Shown here piece by piece: positions 40,190-49,599 of a DNA stretch of 56,296 nt. Location of the stretch: the NCBI RefSeq assembly GCF_002760615.1, contig NZ_AWWI01000017.1, positions 1-56,296 of the forward strand, written 5' to 3'. Within the stretch, counting starts at the first letter, position 1, and every line of letters begins with the position of its first letter. Below the pieces are notes generated by a model that was not told where the DNA came from, made no database searches, and worked only from the letters and a program-made list of their open reading frames with translations. The stretch comes from Puniceibacterium antarcticum (GTDB lineage: Bacteria > Pseudomonadota > Alphaproteobacteria > Rhodobacterales > Rhodobacteraceae). The translations under genes and the position numbers were made by a program.

Positions 40190-41064
40190 AATAAGGCCTT
40201 TCTCGAAAGATGTTTCGTCACCCCGCTCCAGAGCGGTGTCTGGCTGACAAAGATCAGGATCCCCGTCACAAAGAACACCAGCAACGGCGGGCTTTTTAGG
40301 GTGCCTGCAAAGAACTGCGGCAGGCTTTCACGCAAAATGATTGCGCGGCGCCAGTTGTCCTCCAGCAGGCGCGACACGATCACGCCCAGAATGACGAGAC
40401 AAAGCAGCCAATTGTAGTGCTTCATGAGGTAGCCGACCACACCAAAGATCAGCAAAAAGAAGTTGGTCATAACCAGCGCGCCCGCGACGAACCAGAACGT
40501 GTCCGACTTATCGATCATCTGACTGGGCCCGGAACTGAGGCCTTGGATGAACAGTGCGCCGATTATGATTGCTTTCACGGCGTCACTTGGAATGCCCAGC
40601 GTGATCATCGCGACGACGGCACCCCCGGCGGCAGCATTGTTGGCGGTTTCGGGCGCCACTCGGCCCTCCGTTGCTAACTCATCGAAGGAAGCCTCAGGGT
40701 TCTTTGTGATCCACTTGGCATGATCATAAACCATGAGGTAGGCGATATTGCCGCCGGCGCCGGGCGGGGCGCAAATTTTCACGCCAATGGTCGAGGTCTG
40801 AAAGGACAGTGCCAGAGATTTTCCTCTCATGCCGAATGAGGCAATGATTTTGCTCACGTTCTGCTTGAATGCGGGCGCGTGGATGTGGACAATCCGCTGG
40901 AGCGCTTCGGACACGCCGCACATCAGCGCGATGAAGCAAAGTACAGACCGCATCATGGGGCGGTCAAAAGTGAAGCGTTCGTAAAGGTCAGCTGGTCCAA
41001 ACCCAGTGCCCCAAGGTCGATGTCGAAAGCAAAGCCAAGGATGCCCTTGACCAAAGAGACTCAA
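40186..41064 (-). pseudogene. tctA: tripartite tricarboxylate transporter permease TctA, truncated and rearranged
   Basis: Family segments are present in order: GFGPADLYERFTFDRPMM, FIALMCGVSEALQRI, then STIGVKICAPPGAGGNIAYL, where GALPGAGGNIA is expected, then ETANNAAAGGAVVAMITLGI with PSDAVKAIIIGALFIQGLSS, and FWFVAGALVMTNFFLLIFGV. The N-terminal 150 or so residues are missing and there is a frame disturbance near the PGAGGN motif. The protein would have imported the substrate of the operon, taken up with a TctC-type binding protein not seen here. Its TGA overlaps the aroE-like start codon, so it is the operon-proximal gene that decayed. Confidence 0.78.
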
Positions 41065-41088
41065 GGGAGCGAGCCGAATCGCCGAATT

Positions 41089-41134
41089 AAATCAGGCTGA
41101 ACGCAACAAGTGCGCCAATCAGTTCACGAGACAT
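41089..41134 (-). pseudogene. 5-prime remnant of the first gene of the quinate operon
   Basis: An ATG at 41134 with a GGGAG box 9 bp upstream begins MSRELIGALVAFSLI and stops at once. The hydrophobic start suits a membrane protein such as a TctB-like subunit. It is followed by the truncated tctA, so a deletion seems to have joined the start of one transport gene to the middle of the next. Confidence 0.4.
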
Positions 41135-41204
41135 CTTTGTACTCCCTGGGTGTCAAATGTCTGCCGAATCTCTCCTAAGTCCAGCCTCTACCGAGGCAGA
41201 ATGG

Positions 41205-41260
41205 AATGGGTGGTTAATTGTGTCAATCTAAATGTACTGTACGGTTAATTTCATGGTAAG
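41205..41260. promoter_or_regulatory. control region between the quinate operon and tetR remnant
   Basis: The octamer GGTTAATT occurs twice (41212-41219 and 41243-41250), 31 bp apart, and its inverse AATTAACC lies in the promoter of the TRAP/aroQ operon (26035-26042). TGTACTGTACGG between them is a partial palindrome. These are candidates for regulator sites shared by the two loci. Confidence 0.35.
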
Positions 41261-41309
41261 CTCTGTTCCACAATGCAGCTGAGGGGGAGTTCAAGCGTTG
41301 GCTAGATGT

Positions 41310-41835
41310 CAGACACTTGCCCCGAAAAACGCAAATCGCTCTGGAAACAGGACCAAGATGCGGTCAAACGGGATATCCTCAGCATTGCGATCTAGGAGTT
41401 TGCAGCACATGGAGTTTTCGGTCCCTGCATCGACGAGATCGAAGTCACACGAAAGCGTCCAAACGAATGAACTACTACTATTTTGAAGACAGGGAGGGTC
41501 TTTACAGAAACGCCCTTGGGGACAACCTGTCTCTGCGTGAAACCGTGCAAGCGCAAAACGTGGCTGATCTCGATCCTATTGTCGGCCTGTGCCGTTTGAC
41601 GCAAGCGACTTTTGATTCACACGCAAACAACCCTCAGTTCATGCGTTTTGGTGATGATCGAGAACATTAACAACGCCGAATACATCAGGAAGTCCGAAAT
41701 CATCCCGAGGCTGAACAAGTCCATCATCGACTAGCTGGCTGAAGTCTGTGAACTTGGCGTTGCCGCTCGGCGTCTTGCGAGCGGACGCCGAGCGGCTTGA
41801 GCTGCACTGGATAGCCAGTTCCGCAGGTTTCTAAA
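41310..41835 (+). pseudogene. TetR-family regulator, multiply frameshifted
   Basis: Pieces of a TetR protein close to the one at 25254-25919 are spread over frames: a broken HTH, then MNYYYFEDREGLYRNALGDN, DPIVGLCRLTQATFDSHANN, VMIENINNAEYIRKSEIIPR, and GVLRADAERLELHWIASSAG near the end. At least three frame changes and two stops are seen. One of them, an extra C near 41768, completes a perfect 13-bp inverted repeat (41762-41774 with 41784-41796). It was divergent from the quinate operon. Confidence 0.78.
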
Positions 41836-41889
41836 ATCTCTTAAACCGTTAAACTTTTTGGTAGTCCCACATTTTTAAAGGGGTCCATG

Positions 41890-41960
41890 CGTAGAATTCA
41901 CGCGGCTCTTTTCAATTTCATTGCGGGTGTCATGCCGCCGATGCCCATGTTTGGTCGTTC
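41890..41960 (-). pseudogene. IS3-family transposase C-terminal fragment
   Basis: On the minus strand NNERPNMGIGGMTPAMKLKR followed by AA and a stop is the C-terminal end of an IS3-family OrfB (integrase core, yNxxRPhxxigg-tPa). It is followed by a possible IS end near 41870 (GTGGGACTACCAAAAAG on the minus strand). No other part of this element is visible. Confidence 0.6.
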
Positions 41961-41990
41961 ATTGTTGTAAGCCCAGAGTATCCGTATTGA

Positions 41991-42135
41991 TCAAGCGGCT
42001 TTTGGTGCCCACTTGCGATCAGCTTTGACCGAGGCATTAGCTATCTCGCTCAGATTTCTCATGACAGCGATGATGGCGACTTTGGTGGGTTTGCCCGCAC
42101 TGCGCATTCGAGAGAGATCTTCTGTGTAACTGCGC
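41991..42135 (-). pseudogene. IS110-family transposase C-terminal fragment
   Basis: The minus strand reads KRSYTEDLSRMRSAGKPTKV, AIIAVMRNLSEIANASVKAD and RKWAPKAA with a stop. This is the last 48 residues of an IS110 transposase (kpxKVAliAvMRKLLxixNAmlkd). It abuts the stop of the MFS transporter gene. Confidence 0.65.
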
Positions 42136-42146
42136 TTTGGTCCGGA

Positions 42147-43451
42147 TTATGCCTGATCGAACTGACGTTGCAGAATTAACAGCGTCACCAACGTGACGAG
42201 CACGCCAGAAACGAGATAAAGAGCTGCGGCCCAAAGACCAAAGGTGCTGGCCAGAAAAAGACCCACCAGCGGAGCGAACGCTGCACCAAAAATCCAGGAA
42301 AGGTTGGTTGCAAACGCCGAACCGGAATACCGGCAATCGGGAGAGAAACGGTCGGGCACGATCGCGCTGGATTGCCCATAGGACAAGCCGAAAATGATAA
42401 AACCCGCAACGATATAGATGGCCGGATTATCTTTGAGCGTTCCGATGCTGAGGCACAGCAACAGCGTCAGAACACTGGATCCTAAAAGCACGGCACGTTT
42501 GGTGTAACGGTCCGCAAGCACCCCTGACAAAATAACGGTCCCGACCGCCAACGCTCCGCCCACAAGCTGCCACAGGATGATGCGATCAATCGCATTGTCC
42601 GTGAACAGTAGCGTGTAGCTGATCGGGAAAACAGTCAACATGTGCAAGAGCGCGTAGCTTGACAGCGGCAGGAAAGCCGACAGCAGGATCGTGCGCCATT
42701 CCGTCTGCAGCAGAAAGCCAAGAGGGGCGGATTTCATCATCGTCTTTTCATCAGAGCCGAAATTTGTCGTCAAAAGCCTCAGCCGCGCAAACAACGAGAC
42801 CACGTTGACCGCCATCACGGCAAAAAACGCAAACCGCCAGCCGTATTGATAGAATTCTTCCTCTGTCAGAAACCCGGTCAGGACGTAGAACATCGCGGCA
42901 GCCACACAAAATCCGATTGGCCCACCCAACTGCGGCACCATACTGTAAAGCCCATCACGATCCTTTGGAGCTGCGGACTTCAACTGCAGTGTCAGCCCGT
43001 CCCACGACCCGCCTAAGCCCAGACCTTGCACAATGCGCAATGCCGCCAACAACGCCGGGGCTACCCAACCAATCTGGTCGTATCCAGGCAGCAAACCAAT
43101 TGCGACTGTCGACGTGCCCAACACCATCAGAGCAACTGTGATCTTGCCCGCCTTTCCGATGCGCCTTTGCAGTTTACGGCCAATCAGGCTGGCAACTGGT
43201 CGCGCCAGAAACGCCAGTGAAAATACCGCAAAAGACGCCAAAGTCGCGGCCACCGGTTCAAGATATGGAAAGAAAATCGTTGGAAAAACAAGAGCTGAGG
43301 CGATGGCAAAAACGAAAAAGCCAAAGTAGTCGGTCACACGCGCCATCACCACGGTCGTGATAACGTCGTCAAGATGAACGATTTGTTTCATATCCGGATC
43401 GGCGTCGCGCTCCTCCGGCATGTCTGTGCTTGCTGGGTTTCCAATCGCCAT
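42147..43451 (-). CDS. MFS transporter, metabolite:H+ symporter type
   Basis: The 434-residue protein has 12 predicted helices and MFS motifs: ARVTDYFGFFVFAIASALVF, FLARPVASLIGRKLQRRIGK (motif A between helices 2 and 3), ALRIVQGLGLGGSWDG (helix 4), and GVLADRYTKRAVLLGSS (motif A repeat between helices 8 and 9). The layout resembles the MHS subfamily that contains shikimate and aromatic-acid permeases (ShiA, PcaK-like), which suits the neighbouring quinate/shikimate locus. It stands alone, bounded by an IS110 fragment and the cyo operon on the other strand. It looks intact. Confidence 0.87.
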   Translation of the reverse strand: MAIGNPASTDMPEERDADPDMKQIVHLDDVITTVVMARVTDYFGFFVFAIASALVFPTIFFPYLEPVAATLASFAVFSLAFLARPVASLIGRKLQRRIGKAGKITVALMVLGTSTVAIGLLPGYDQIGWVAPALLAALRIVQGLGLGGSWDGLTLQLKSAAPKDRDGLYSMVPQLGGPIGFCVAAAMFYVLTGFLTEEEFYQYGWRFAFFAVMAVNVVSLFARLRLLTTNFGSDEKTMMKSAPLGFLLQTEWRTILLSAFLPLSSYALLHMLTVFPISYTLLFTDNAIDRIILWQLVGGALAVGTVILSGVLADRYTKRAVLLGSSVLTLLLCLSIGTLKDNPAIYIVAGFIIFGLSYGQSSAIVPDRFSPDCRYSGSAFATNLSWIFGAAFAPLVGLFLASTFGLWAAALYLVSGVLVTLVTLLILQRQFDQA

Positions 43452-43625
43452 GACCTAGATCCTTCGCCACCTGTACCCTAAGGATAGCGGACGGAATGAA
43501 AATCACCACAATTTCTCGCAACCGCGCCAAAACATCGCAGTATTTGCTCTGTCTAAACCAGCCCTAAGAGCTATTCCTTCAAGGTACGTAGGAAACACGC
43601 TGAAGAAACACGCAAGAGGTATTGG

Positions 43626-44735
43626 ATGTCTAGCTCGCAACTCAGAATAAGCCCCAGAGCTAGTCGTGTCGGTCTGTTGGCTCTTGGAACGCTGGCGCTG
43701 TCGGGATGCAATTTAGTTGTAATGAACCCAGCGGGCGACGTGGCGGCGCAGCAGGGCGATCTGATCATATATGCGACCGTCCTGATGCTGATCGTGATTG
43801 TTCCCGTGTTGGTGATGACGCTTTTCTTTGCGTTCAAGTACCGGGCCGACAACAAAGAGGCGACATACGATCCGGAATGGGACCATTCTGTCAGCCTTGA
43901 GATTGTCGTGTGGTCGGTGCCGCTGGCGATTATCATCTGTCTGGCCGGGTTGACCTGGGTGGCGACGCACAGGCTTGATCCCTATCGTGACTTGCCCCGG
44001 ATTTCGGCGACCAAGCCAATCGATCAAAACGTGTCGCCTCTGCAGGTGCAGGTTGTAGCGCTCGATTGGAAGTGGCTCTTCATCTATCCGGAGTACAACG
44101 TCGCCACCGTGAACGAGATGGCTGTGATTGTAGATCGCCCCGTCGAGTTGAAGCTGACATCGAGCACCGTGATGAACGCGTTTTATGTGCCAGACATGGT
44201 GGGGATGATCTATGCCATGGCCGGGATGGAGACCGAACTGAACGGCGTCATAAACAGCGCCGGGACTTATGAGGGTTTTGCCTCGCACTACAATGGCACA
44301 GGTTTTTCGCGGATGCGATTTGACGTCCAGGCATTGGATGAGGCTGGGTTCGAAGAGTGGACCGCGAAGGTGGCGAGTGCAGAGCAAGCCTTGGACCGTC
44401 GGTCCTTTGTGGAACTTGACCAACCCAGCATCGACGAAGATGTGCGCTACTACGGATCGGTCCAAGAGGGGCTGTGGCAACGGATCCTGAACATGTGCGT
44501 GGGCGACGACGAGTTGTGCATGAATGATATGATGATGGTCGACGCCCTTGGCGGTGGCGGCATCGCGGGGCTTTACAATCGCGAGCTTTACCGTGGCCTC
44601 TGCTCTGCCGACAATCCGCAAGGTGTGTTTGCGATCCTGCGCCCCGATCTGGTCGACCGAGCCGAAGAAATCACTGCTGCCATGGACCTGCTGCCGCACG
44701 AAACGCCGCAGATGTCCGTACCAACGGAGAACTGA
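43626..44735 (+). CDS. cyoA: cytochrome bo-type ubiquinol oxidase subunit II
   Basis: The 369-residue lipoprotein has a lipobox ALSGC with Cys28 and two membrane helices ([20 protein letters not shown] and [20 protein letters not shown]). A cupredoxin domain follows with [20 protein letters not shown] and [20 protein letters not shown] but without copper ligands, as in quinol oxidases. The last 100 residues ([20 protein letters not shown]) are the COX aromatic-rich C-terminal extension. AGAGG lies 8 bp before the ATG. It starts the cyo operon, followed 2 bp later by cyoB. Confidence 0.92.
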   Translation: MSSSQLRISPRASRVGLLALGTLALSGCNLVVMNPAGDVAAQQGDLIIYATVLMLIVIVPVLVMTLFFAFKYRADNKEATYDPEWDHSVSLEIVVWSVPLAIIICLAGLTWVATHRLDPYRDLPRISATKPIDQNVSPLQVQVVALDWKWLFIYPEYNVATVNEMAVIVDRPVELKLTSSTVMNAFYVPDMVGMIYAMAGMETELNGVINSAGTYEGFASHYNGTGFSRMRFDVQALDEAGFEEWTAKVASAEQALDRRSFVELDQPSIDEDVRYYGSVQEGLWQRILNMCVGDDELCMNDMMMVDALGGGGIAGLYNRELYRGLCSADNPQGVFAILRPDLVDRAEEITAAMDLLPHETPQMSVPTEN

Positions 44736-44737
44736 AC

Positions 44738-46768
44738 ATGGCCACACAAACTGAAACAGGCGCCGAACATTTTGCTGACATCACCAATCCGGTGCATTGG
44801 TTCTGGGGCAAGCTGAACTGGGATATCTTCCCGTTTTACGACCCGCTCATTCTCGGCACCTTCATCGTCACCATTGCGCTGGGTGTGGGAGTGGTCGGCT
44901 GGCTCACCCACAAGCGGCTGTGGGGCTATCTGTGGACGGAATGGTTCACTTCCGTTGATCACAAGAAAATCGGCATCATGTATATGATTCTGGCCACCGT
45001 AATGCTCATTAGGGGGTTTTCCGACGCGGTCCTTATGCGTATCCATCAGGCGCTGGCCTCGGCCGGAATCCTCGAATTTCTGCCGCCTTACCACTATGAT
45101 CAAGTCTTTACCGCCCATGGTGTGATCATGATCTTCTTCGTGGCGATGCCGTTTATCACGGGGTTCATGAACTACGTCATGCCGCTGCAAATCGGCGCTC
45201 GGGATGTCGCCTTTCCCTTCCTGAACAACTTCAGTTTCTGGCTGACGTTCGCTGGCGTGGTTCTGGTGATGATGTCGCTGTTCGTGGGCGAATTTGCAGC
45301 GACCGGATGGCTGGCCTTTCCACCGCTGTCGGGTCTGGAATTCAGCCCCGGCGTCGGTGTGGATTATTACCTTTGGTCTCTCAACATCGCAGGGATCGGG
45401 ACGACGCTTTCGGGCATCAACCTGATCGTCACAATCGTGAAAATGCGCGCGCCGGGCATGAACTGGATGAAGCTGCCGATCTTCACCTGGTCCACCTTGG
45501 TGACCAATATCCTGATCGTGGCGTCTTTCCCAGTTCTGACAGCCACGTTGGCGCTGCTGACCGCAGACCGCTATCTTGGCACCCATTTCTTTACCAACGA
45601 TATGGGAGGCAACGCGATGATGTATGTCAACCTTATCTGGATATGGGGCCATCCAGAGGTATACATTCTGATCCTGCCGATCTTTGGCATCTTCTCAGAG
45701 ATTGTGCCGACTTTTTCGCGCAAGCGGCTGTTTGGGTACACCTCGATGGTCTACGCGCTGTGCGTGATCACGATCCTGAGCTATCTGGTCTGGTTGCACC
45801 ACTTCTTCACCATGGGGGCTGGGGCGGATGTGAACTCGTTCTTCGGGATTACCACGATGATCATCTCGATCCCGACGGGGGCCAAGCTTTTTAACTGGCT
45901 GTTTACGATGTATAAGGGCCGCATCCAATTCGAGTTGCCTATGATGTGGGTCATTGCCTTCATGATCACCTTCACCATCGGGGGGATGACCGGTGTCCTT
46001 CTCGCCGTGCCGCCTGCAGACTACGTGCTGCACAACTCGTTGTTTCTGGTGGCGCACTTCCACAACGTGATCATTGGCGGGGTGGTCTTTGGCATCTTTG
46101 CGGGCATCACCTACTGGTGGCCCAAGGCTTTTGGCTTCCATCTGGACAAGTTCTGGGGAACGATCAGCTTTTACGGCTGGGTCGGGGGCTTCTGGGTGGC
46201 CTTTATGCCGCTCTATATCCTTGGCCTTATGGGCGTCACCCGACGTCTGAGCCAGTTTGAAGATACAAGTTACGCGCTGCTCTTCGGTATTGCAGCGGTG
46301 GGTGTCGCCATGATCGCGATTGGCGTGATTGCCTTTATCATTCAGATAGTCGTCTCGATTCGAAATCGCGAGGCGCTGGCCTGCGGAGGGGACCCTTGGA
46401 ACGCAAGAACTCTGGAATGGTCCACATCGTCCCCGCCGCCATACTACAACTTCGCGCACGTGCCGCGTGTATATGCGCTGGATGCCTGGGACCATATGAA
46501 AGCCAATGATGCCCAAGTGCCGAAAGAAGGCTACGTGCCGATCCACATGCCAAAGCGCACGCCAAGCGGGCTTATCATCGCGGGCATGATGACAGTGCTC
46601 GGGTTTGCCATGGTCTGGCACATCTGGTGGCTTGCGGCGCTCGGCTTCTTTGGGTCTATCGCCTACGGCATCTACCACACCTTCGACTATGATCGTGATT
46701 TTTATCTGCAGCCGGACGAGGTCCGCGCCATCGCGAATGGCCGCAGGCCGGTCGCCCCGGCGGAGTAA
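44738..46768 (+). CDS. cyoB: cytochrome bo-type ubiquinol oxidase subunit I
   Basis: The 676-residue protein is full length for CyoB. It holds the haem-copper core: [19 protein letters not shown] with the low-spin haem His, [40 protein letters not shown] with the CuB His and cross-linked Tyr, [11 protein letters not shown] with the CuB His pair, [16 protein letters not shown] with the K-channel Lys, and [20 protein letters not shown] with both haem His. The N-terminal extra helices typical of quinol oxidases are present. It reduces oxygen to water with electrons from ubiquinol and pumps protons. Confidence 0.95.
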   Translation: MATQTETGAEHFADITNPVHWFWGKLNWDIFPFYDPLILGTFIVTIALGVGVVGWLTHKRLWGYLWTEWFTSVDHKKIGIMYMILATVMLIRGFSDAVLMRIHQALASAGILEFLPPYHYDQVFTAHGVIMIFFVAMPFITGFMNYVMPLQIGARDVAFPFLNNFSFWLTFAGVVLVMMSLFVGEFAATGWLAFPPLSGLEFSPGVGVDYYLWSLNIAGIGTTLSGINLIVTIVKMRAPGMNWMKLPIFTWSTLVTNILIVASFPVLTATLALLTADRYLGTHFFTNDMGGNAMMYVNLIWIWGHPEVYILILPIFGIFSEIVPTFSRKRLFGYTSMVYALCVITILSYLVWLHHFFTMGAGADVNSFFGITTMIISIPTGAKLFNWLFTMYKGRIQFELPMMWVIAFMITFTIGGMTGVLLAVPPADYVLHNSLFLVAHFHNVIIGGVVFGIFAGITYWWPKAFGFHLDKFWGTISFYGWVGGFWVAFMPLYILGLMGVTRRLSQFEDTSYALLFGIAAVGVAMIAIGVIAFIIQIVVSIRNREALACGGDPWNARTLEWSTSSPPPYYNFAHVPRVYALDAWDHMKANDAQVPKEGYVPIHMPKRTPSGLIIAGMMTVLGFAMVWHIWWLAALGFFGSIAYGIYHTFDYDRDFYLQPDEVRAIANGRRPVAPAE

Positions 46769-46774
46769 ACAGCC

Positions 46775-47416
46775 ATGGCAAACCTAACGCATCCCGCAAA
46801 GCCTGCCAAAAGCTTCGACTTTTACAGCACCGATCCTACCAGCCATGTCGATGGACATCACGATACTGGCACGATGCTGGGGTTCTGGATCTACTTAATG
46901 AGCGATAGCCTTATCTTTGGCATCCTCTTCGCGATCTACGCCGTCCTTGGGACAAACTATGCCGCCGGACCCGCGCCGGCGGACCTTTTCGAGATTAAGA
47001 AGATCCTTCTGGCAACATTCTTCCTGCTGTTTTCATCGATCACCTATGGATTTGCCGTGATCAATATGCAGCAGGGCAAAGAAAGGCAGATGACGACTTG
47101 GCTGTTGGTCACGGGTGCCTTTGGCATCGCGTTTCTGGTGATGGAGCTGCTCGAGTTCCAGCATCTTTGGCATCTGGGCGCCGGACCGGGGGCGAGCGCC
47201 TTTTTGTCTTCCTTCTGGTTTCTGGTCGGCACCCACGGCCTGCACGTTTTGTCCGGCACGATCTGGCTGGCTGTCCTGCTGGTGCAAGTGCAAAAGCACG
47301 GGCTGAACGAGGACAACAAACGCCGGATACTGTGCCTGAGCCTGTTCTGGCACTTCCTCGACCTGATTTGGATCGGGGTCTTTTCCTTTGTCTACCTCAC
47401 GGGGGTGCTGCTATGA
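46775..47416 (+). CDS. cyoC: cytochrome bo-type ubiquinol oxidase subunit III
   Basis: The 213-residue protein has five helices of the quinol-oxidase subunit III type: MLGFWIYLMSDSLIFGILFA, FFLLFSSITYGFAVINMQQG, LVTGAFGIAFLVMELLEFQH, SSFWFLVGTHGLHVLSGTIW with the conserved G-T-H-G-x-H, and LFWHFLDLIWIGVFSFVYLT. It surrounds the proton-entry side of subunit I. A GGAG box lies 10 bp before the ATG. Its stop overlaps the cyoD start (ATGA, 47413-47416). Confidence 0.94.
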   Translation: MANLTHPAKPAKSFDFYSTDPTSHVDGHHDTGTMLGFWIYLMSDSLIFGILFAIYAVLGTNYAAGPAPADLFEIKKILLATFFLLFSSITYGFAVINMQQGKERQMTTWLLVTGAFGIAFLVMELLEFQHLWHLGAGPGASAFLSSFWFLVGTHGLHVLSGTIWLAVLLVQVQKHGLNEDNKRRILCLSLFWHFLDLIWIGVFSFVYLTGVLL

Positions 47417-47778
47417 CCACACAAGATCACGACGAACACGAAGCCCACGGCTCCTACCGTTCCTATTTCATCGGCTTTGGCCTTTCCGTCGTCCTCACTT
47501 TGATCCCCTTTTGGATTGTCCTGAGCGAAGTGGAGATCAATCTCTGGCTGGCCCTGACGATCATCTTCGGTCTGGGCGCGGTCCAGATCATGGTGCATGT
47601 ATCCTACTTCCTCCACGTCACTGTGAAAGCAGAGGAAGGTTGGCAGGTCATGTCAATGGTCTTTACCGGAATTCTGCTTTTGATCGTTTTGGTCGGCTCG
47701 ATCTGGGTAATGACGCACCTCAACAACAACATGATGCCCGCGCATGACCAGATTGATCGCGTGCGCGAATTGCAGTGA
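47413..47778 (+). CDS. cyoD: cytochrome bo-type ubiquinol oxidase subunit IV
   Basis: The 121-residue protein has the three helices of CyoD: YFIGFGLSVVLTLIPFWIVL, LALTIIFGLGAVQIMVHVSY, FLH and MVFTGILLLIVLVGSIWVMT with the final LNNNM. The His-rich start (DHDEHEAHGS) is common. It stabilises the CuB site during assembly. It overlaps cyoC by 4 bp, and the SURF1 gene begins at a GTG inside its last codons (47775). Confidence 0.92.
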   Translation: MTTQDHDEHEAHGSYRSYFIGFGLSVVLTLIPFWIVLSEVEINLWLALTIIFGLGAVQIMVHVSYFLHVTVKAEEGWQVMSMVFTGILLLIVLVGSIWVMTHLNNNMMPAHDQIDRVRELQ

Positions 47779-48473
47779 GTGCCGCGCGACGTCCTATCTG
47801 GGTCGATGTGACGATTCTGGTGCTGGCGGGTATGATGCTTGTCAGCATGATCGCCCTTGGAAATTGGCAGATACGCCGGTTGGCATGGAAGCTGGACCTT
47901 ATCGAAAAGGTTGAGACCCGCGCCTATGGCGATGCGGTGCCCGCCCCGCCGAGCACCGCACCAGAGTATCTCCGTGTCTTCGCCTCAGGCACCTTTGCCA
48001 ATGACCTGAGCCTTCGGGTCAAGGCGGTCACAGAGTTTGGGCCCGGTTACTGGATCATGACCCCGCTCAGGACCAGTGACAGCGTTATATGGATCAACCG
48101 CGGGTTCGTGCCAAACGCTATTGACCAAGGCGCTTGGAGCAAACCTCAGCAACCCATTGAGGTGATTGGACTGGTGCGTCTGGACCAACCGGGGGGCACC
48201 CTTCTGGAAAGCAATCAGCCCGCGACCGGGCGCTGGGTCTCAGCCGACCTGACGGAGATGAGCAGGGCCGCCGGTCTGGAAAATGCGCAAACAGCGTATT
48301 TCATCGATGCCGATCGCGCGGATTCGAATATCCCCTGGCCGCGTGGTGGACTGACCCGCCTGACATTTAGCAACACCCATCTTATCTATGCATTGACTTG
48401 GTACGCGATGGCCGGACTTTTCATTGCCGCCATGGGATATGTCATTCGAGAACGCCGTAAAGCATCCGATTGA
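47775..48473 (+). CDS. SURF1-family oxidase assembly protein
   Basis: The 232-residue protein has SURF1 features: an N-terminal helix followed by ALGNWQIRRLAWKLDLIEKV (the GxWQxxRxxWKxxLI block), then TEFGPGYWIMTPLRTSDSVI, WINRGFVPNA, RLDQPGGTLLESNQPATGRW, and the C-terminal FSNTHLIYALTWYAMAGLFI helix with N-x-H-x-x-Y-x-x-x-W. SURF1 helps insert haem into the oxidase. It starts at GTG 47775, overlapping cyoD. No cyoE haem O synthase gene follows, so the haem type must be set elsewhere. Confidence 0.9.
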   Translation: MSAARRPIWVDVTILVLAGMMLVSMIALGNWQIRRLAWKLDLIEKVETRAYGDAVPAPPSTAPEYLRVFASGTFANDLSLRVKAVTEFGPGYWIMTPLRTSDSVIWINRGFVPNAIDQGAWSKPQQPIEVIGLVRLDQPGGTLLESNQPATGRWVSADLTEMSRAAGLENAQTAYFIDADRADSNIPWPRGGLTRLTFSNTHLIYALTWYAMAGLFIAAMGYVIRERRKASD

Positions 48474-48887
48474 ACTGTCTGCCCAGCAATATTGCGTTTG
48501 GGAAAATTTGTGGATCAGGCTCTGGCTAAAGCGCTTCGGGGACACGTGACTGACGAGGGATTTGCATCTATGCCACTTTTTTCCACACATGTGCATTCGC
48601 GTTTAGTCTGAACTCTCTGCTGCGGCGAATGTCTCCTTCGACGGACGACGTTGCATCAACCGAGTAAGCTCTTGGATGGAAGTTTGGAGCCGTATTGTCC
48701 CTCTGCCACGCCGAGCCGCCGGTCTTTGCAAAAATGTCGTAATGGGGCTCGTCGCTCACCTTCACTGTTGTGAAGTGCCATCGGGAGGTTGTTGAGGTTT
48801 CGTTGCCCTTCGCACGTAGGAAGAGTGTCACCGGGGTTTTGCCGTTAGGCCCGCCCCAAATTTCTTTGCGAAGAAAGGGTAACAACA
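48474..48887. other. 414-bp spacer without a recognised gene
   Basis: Between the SURF1 stop and the IS110 pseudogene I see no gene that I can name. A 119-codon minus-strand frame (48568-48927) overlaps the IS110 start and contains TSTTSRWHFTTVKVSDEPHY and other protein-like sequence, but it has no family match by eye and crosses into IS sequence. Confidence 0.35.
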
Positions 48888-49580
48888 TGGATCTGTATAT
48901 TGGTTTGAATGTTTCACTGGAAAGCACTGCAATTTGCGTACTGTCATCCTATGGCACGGTGATCAGGGGAACGACAGCGTCCAGCGTGCCAGAAGATCTG
49001 GAGAGGCGATTGCGATCACTGTCTGGACCATCGTCAGCGTCGGACTGGAAGTCGGGCCGCTGTCGCAGTGGCTCTATCGACACCTCAGTGAGGCTGGTTT
49101 TGATACGGTTCTGATGCAAACACGGCAGGAGTAGGGCGCCCTGAGGGAGATGCCGATCAAGACTGACAGGCAGGATGCCGAAGGGATCGCGCGATTTTTG
49201 CAAATGGGATGGCTCCGGGGTGTCCACTGTAAATCGATATCCGCGCGCTGCTGTCCTCGCGCAAGGCTATCCTGCTGCCCATCGTAAACCTTGAACTCTC
49301 GCTCCGGGGCGTGTTGCGTAATTTTGGGCTGAAGATGGACGTATCGCCAAAGGACGTTTCGAGTCGCGGGCATGGGAACGCGCCGATTGCATTTTCATGC
49401 TTCAAGCCGCTGCAGATCCGGTGCTGAGGGTCCGCGCTGCTCTGCGCACCGAGTTGGCAGGCTTGGAGAAGCGCGCCCGAGACCACGCCAAAATCGACTC
49501 GCTTTATCACAAGTTCGTGGCCATACCCGGCATAGTCAGTTTATTTCCCAGCGCTTGAATAGGGCTCTGATACGGTAGCT
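48888..49580 (+). pseudogene. IS110-family transposase, heavily degraded
   Basis: It starts at 48888 as MDLYIGLNVSLESTAICVLS, where the first catalytic Asp of G-L-D-V is changed to Asn. In other frames follow SQWLYRHLSEAGFDTVLMQT, MPIKTDRQDAEGIARFLQMG with the D-R-x-D-A block, WLRGVHCKS and late pieces of the second domain. Many stops and frame changes are present. It is a second, older IS110 lineage in the window, distinct from 19646-20467. Confidence 0.75.
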
Positions 49581-49599
49581 TCAGGCGACGATCTCACCC

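Noticed and set aside
44588-46678. Long minus-strand open frames (354 and 327 codons)
   Set aside because: They are antisense to cyoA and cyoB, rich in His, Arg and Asp, as expected from the complement of membrane-protein codons.
48568-48927. 119-codon minus-strand gene after the SURF1 gene
   Set aside because: It crosses into the IS110 pseudogene start, and I recognise no family. Too weak to list as a gene.
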